Shown piece by piece: positions 62,662-64,000 of a stretch of DNA of 64,000 bases. The stretch is from Desulfospira joergensenii DSM 10085 (GTDB lineage: Bacteria; Desulfobacterota; Desulfobacteria; Desulfobacterales; Desulfobacteraceae). The position numbers were made by a program, and so were the translations under genes. Location: positions 1,511,223 to 1,575,222 of the forward strand of contig NZ_ATUG01000001.1 in NCBI RefSeq assembly GCF_000420085.1, read 5' to 3'. Within the stretch, counting starts at the first letter, position 1; each line of letters starts with the position of its first letter. The notes beneath the pieces were generated by a model. That model was given only the letters and a program-made list of their open reading frames with translations, did not search any database and had not been told where the DNA came from.

Positions 62662-63459
62662 ATGATGATGAGATTCATATTCAAGGTCTTCATATTCATC
62701 TCTTTTTTCCTGGTTCCCCTGGATGCCCATGCCCAGGACTACCAGGTGGGCGAAGGGGATATTCTGGAGATCAAGGTCTATGAAAACGAAGACCTGTCCA
62801 CAACGGTGAGGGTCTCCTCGGACGGGACCATACGGGTTCCCCTGATCGGGGAGATCAATGTCCGGGACATGAGCGTGTCCCGGATTTCAATGAGAATCGA
62901 AGAACTTCTGGCCGACGGCTACCTGGTGGCCCCCCAGGTGGATGTATTTATCAAAGAACACAGGAGCAGACAGGCCGTTATCCTCGGCCAGATCAGGAAT
63001 CCGGGCCAGTACGAGCTGAGGGGAAAAGTCACCTTCCTGGAATTCATCTCAAAAGCCGGGGGCCTGACCCCGGATGCAGGCTCCTCAGCCATTATCAAGA
63101 GGACCCGAAAGGGAAGCTCCCAAAAGGATGAAATCCTGGTGGATCTGGAAAAACTCATTAAAAAGGGGGACACCTCTTTGAATCTCCAGATCCAGGGCGA
63201 CGACTCTATTTATATTTCCAAGGCAAGAACCTACTATGTCTCCGGAGAGGTCAATAAACCCGACTCATACAAGTACGAATCCGATGTCACGGTAATCAAG
63301 GCCATTACCAAGGCCGGGGGATTTTCAAAGATAGCGGCTAAGGGAAAGGTGAAAATCATCAGAACCGTAAACAATGAAAAACGAATCTTTGAGCAGGTGA
63401 AAATGGACGAGCCGGTTCTCCCGGATGACGTTATCGTTGTCCCTGAAAGCCTGTGGTAG
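62662..63459 (+). CDS. Polysaccharide export protein (Wza-like, Poly_export plus SLBB)
   Basis: 265 residues. Signal peptide (FIFISFFLVPLDAHAQ) without lipobox Cys. Poly_export domain about 22-105 (YQVGEGDILEIKVYENEDLS), then two SLBB-type repeats (VILGQIRNPGQYELRG and TYYVSGEVNKPDSYKYESDV). Periplasmic/outer-membrane export channel component for the exopolysaccharide. Shorter than E. coli Wza (about 380), like the form found in XrtA/EpsH-type loci. 6 bases after the barrel gene and 2 before the Wzz-like gene, a clear operon. Confidence 0.93.
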   Translation: MMMRFIFKVFIFISFFLVPLDAHAQDYQVGEGDILEIKVYENEDLSTTVRVSSDGTIRVPLIGEINVRDMSVSRISMRIEELLADGYLVAPQVDVFIKEHRSRQAVILGQIRNPGQYELRGKVTFLEFISKAGGLTPDAGSSAIIKRTRKGSSQKDEILVDLEKLIKKGDTSLNLQIQGDDSIYISKARTYYVSGEVNKPDSYKYESDVTVIKAITKAGGFSKIAAKGKVKIIRTVNNEKRIFEQVKMDEPVLPDDVIVVPESLW

Positions 63460-63461
63460 CC

Positions 63462-64000
63462 ATGGTTGAAAAAGAGATCCACCTACGGGATTATTTTCGG
63501 ATTGTCAAAAAAAGAAAGGCCACCATCCTGACCTTTTTCATTTTAACCCTGGTGGTGGTTGTGATTGCCACGTTCACGGCAACTCCCATGTACCGGGCAT
63601 CCACCAAGGTCTTGATCGAAAAAGACACCTCCAGTTCCCTGACCAGTTCCTACCGGTATTCCCCCTATGATCCGGAATTTCTGGAAACCCAGTACCAGCT
63701 GATCAAGAGCGCGGCCGTGGTGAAAAAAGTGGTCAAATCCCTGAACCCGGAATCCTTTTACGGACTCATATTCAAAACAGAGGAAAAACCCTCATATACG
63801 GCCATGTTCAAGACATGGGTCAAGGAAAAGATCTCCTCCTTAAAGGAGATGGCCGGCCTGGAAAAGATATTTGACCAGCCCGGTCAGGGGGCGCCGGTTG
63901 AAGGAAGGGTTCCCCTGACCAAGGCCCAGCAGCTGGAGCAGGTGATCCAGGCGGGGATCTCTGCCGAGCCTGTGGCCAATTCAAGGGTGGTGGAGATCGG
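63462..64000 (+). CDS. Wzz-type chain-length determinant / polysaccharide co-polymerase, partial
   Basis: The frame from the ATG at 63462 stays open to the window edge (about 179 codons seen). Start VEKEIHLRDYFRIVKKRKAT, membrane segment ILTFFILTLVVVVIATFTAT, then the Wzz pattern PMYRASTKVLIEKD and the ETQYQLIKSAAVVKKVV region. In exosortase-type loci this protein (XrtA-associated) usually carries a GNVR and sometimes a tyrosine-kinase C-terminus, beyond the edge here. It controls chain length at the inner membrane. Confidence 0.9.
   Translation, partial: MVEKEIHLRDYFRIVKKRKATILTFFILTLVVVVIATFTATPMYRASTKVLIEKDTSSSLTSSYRYSPYDPEFLETQYQLIKSAAVVKKVVKSLNPESFYGLIFKTEEKPSYTAMFKTWVKEKISSLKEMAGLEKIFDQPGQGAPVEGRVPLTKAQQLEQVIQAGISAEPVANSRVVEI

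Overview
The window looks like chromosomal DNA of a mesophilic Desulfobacterota (deltaproteobacterial) organism, most likely a Desulfobacteraceae-type sulfate reducer. This is inferred from gene content (fused B12-dependent isobutyryl-CoA mutase, CoA-ester oxidation gene sets, PEP-CTERM/exopolysaccharide genes, a sigma54 activator) and from moderate-to-high GC in the housekeeping parts. No rRNA, tRNA or CRISPR array was seen.

Layout. 0-0.75 kb: C-terminal part of a sigma54 activator running off the left edge. 0.85-5.8 kb (minus): operon of a secreted VWA protein, a sensor kinase, an OmpR-type regulator and an M24 peptidase, with a candidate operator of three GTAAA words upstream. 6-12.6 kb (minus): CoA metabolism (TetR regulator, icmF, thiolase, 3-hydroxybutyryl-CoA dehydrogenase) ending in a strong terminator. 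13-13.5 kb: adenosine-specific-kinase-like protein. 13.5-22.4 kb: an island with a 2083-residue Rhs/SpvB-type protein holding seven near-identical 53-residue repeats, two related small lipoproteins (immunity candidates), an orphan Rhs tip, a complete REP-type Y1 transposase and a truncated copy of it, bordered by two ~97-bp repeats. 22.5-28.6 kb: a NarL-type two-component pair, a two-repeat secreted protein, a universal stress protein and a flavin amine oxidase. 28.8-36.4 kb: a leucine/isovalerate-type operon (acyl-CoA dehydrogenase, AUH-like hydratase, carboxyltransferase, HMG-CoA-lyase-like enzyme, XRE-cupin regulator, acetoacetyl-CoA synthetase). Its promoter carries the same 17-base operator as the TetR gene 16 kb away, so the two CoA loci probably form one regulon. 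36.5-41.7 kb: methyltransferase, ferritin, hypothetical protein, SpoU methylase, CoA-transferase/GNAT fusion.

42.1-64 kb: exopolysaccharide locus (methyltransferase, acyltransferase, glycosyltransferases, Wzy-, Wzx- and PGT-like proteins, sulfotransferase, then a beta-barrel protein, Wza- and Wzz-like proteins). The first 10 kb are AT-rich and look imported. Embedded at 51.7-60.1 kb is the most interesting system: nucleotidyltransferase, HprK-like kinase, PqqD-like carrier, a Sec11-type serine protease without an obvious membrane anchor, a radical SAM/SPASM enzyme, a 48-residue Cys-containing precursor-like peptide behind an excellent sigma54 promoter, a PEP-CTERM protein in the same transcript, and an ABC exporter. 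I read this as an apparently undescribed RiPP-type peptide-maturation cassette wired into an exopolysaccharide/PEP-CTERM locus. A second sigma54 promoter at 60.5 kb drives a small secreted protein.
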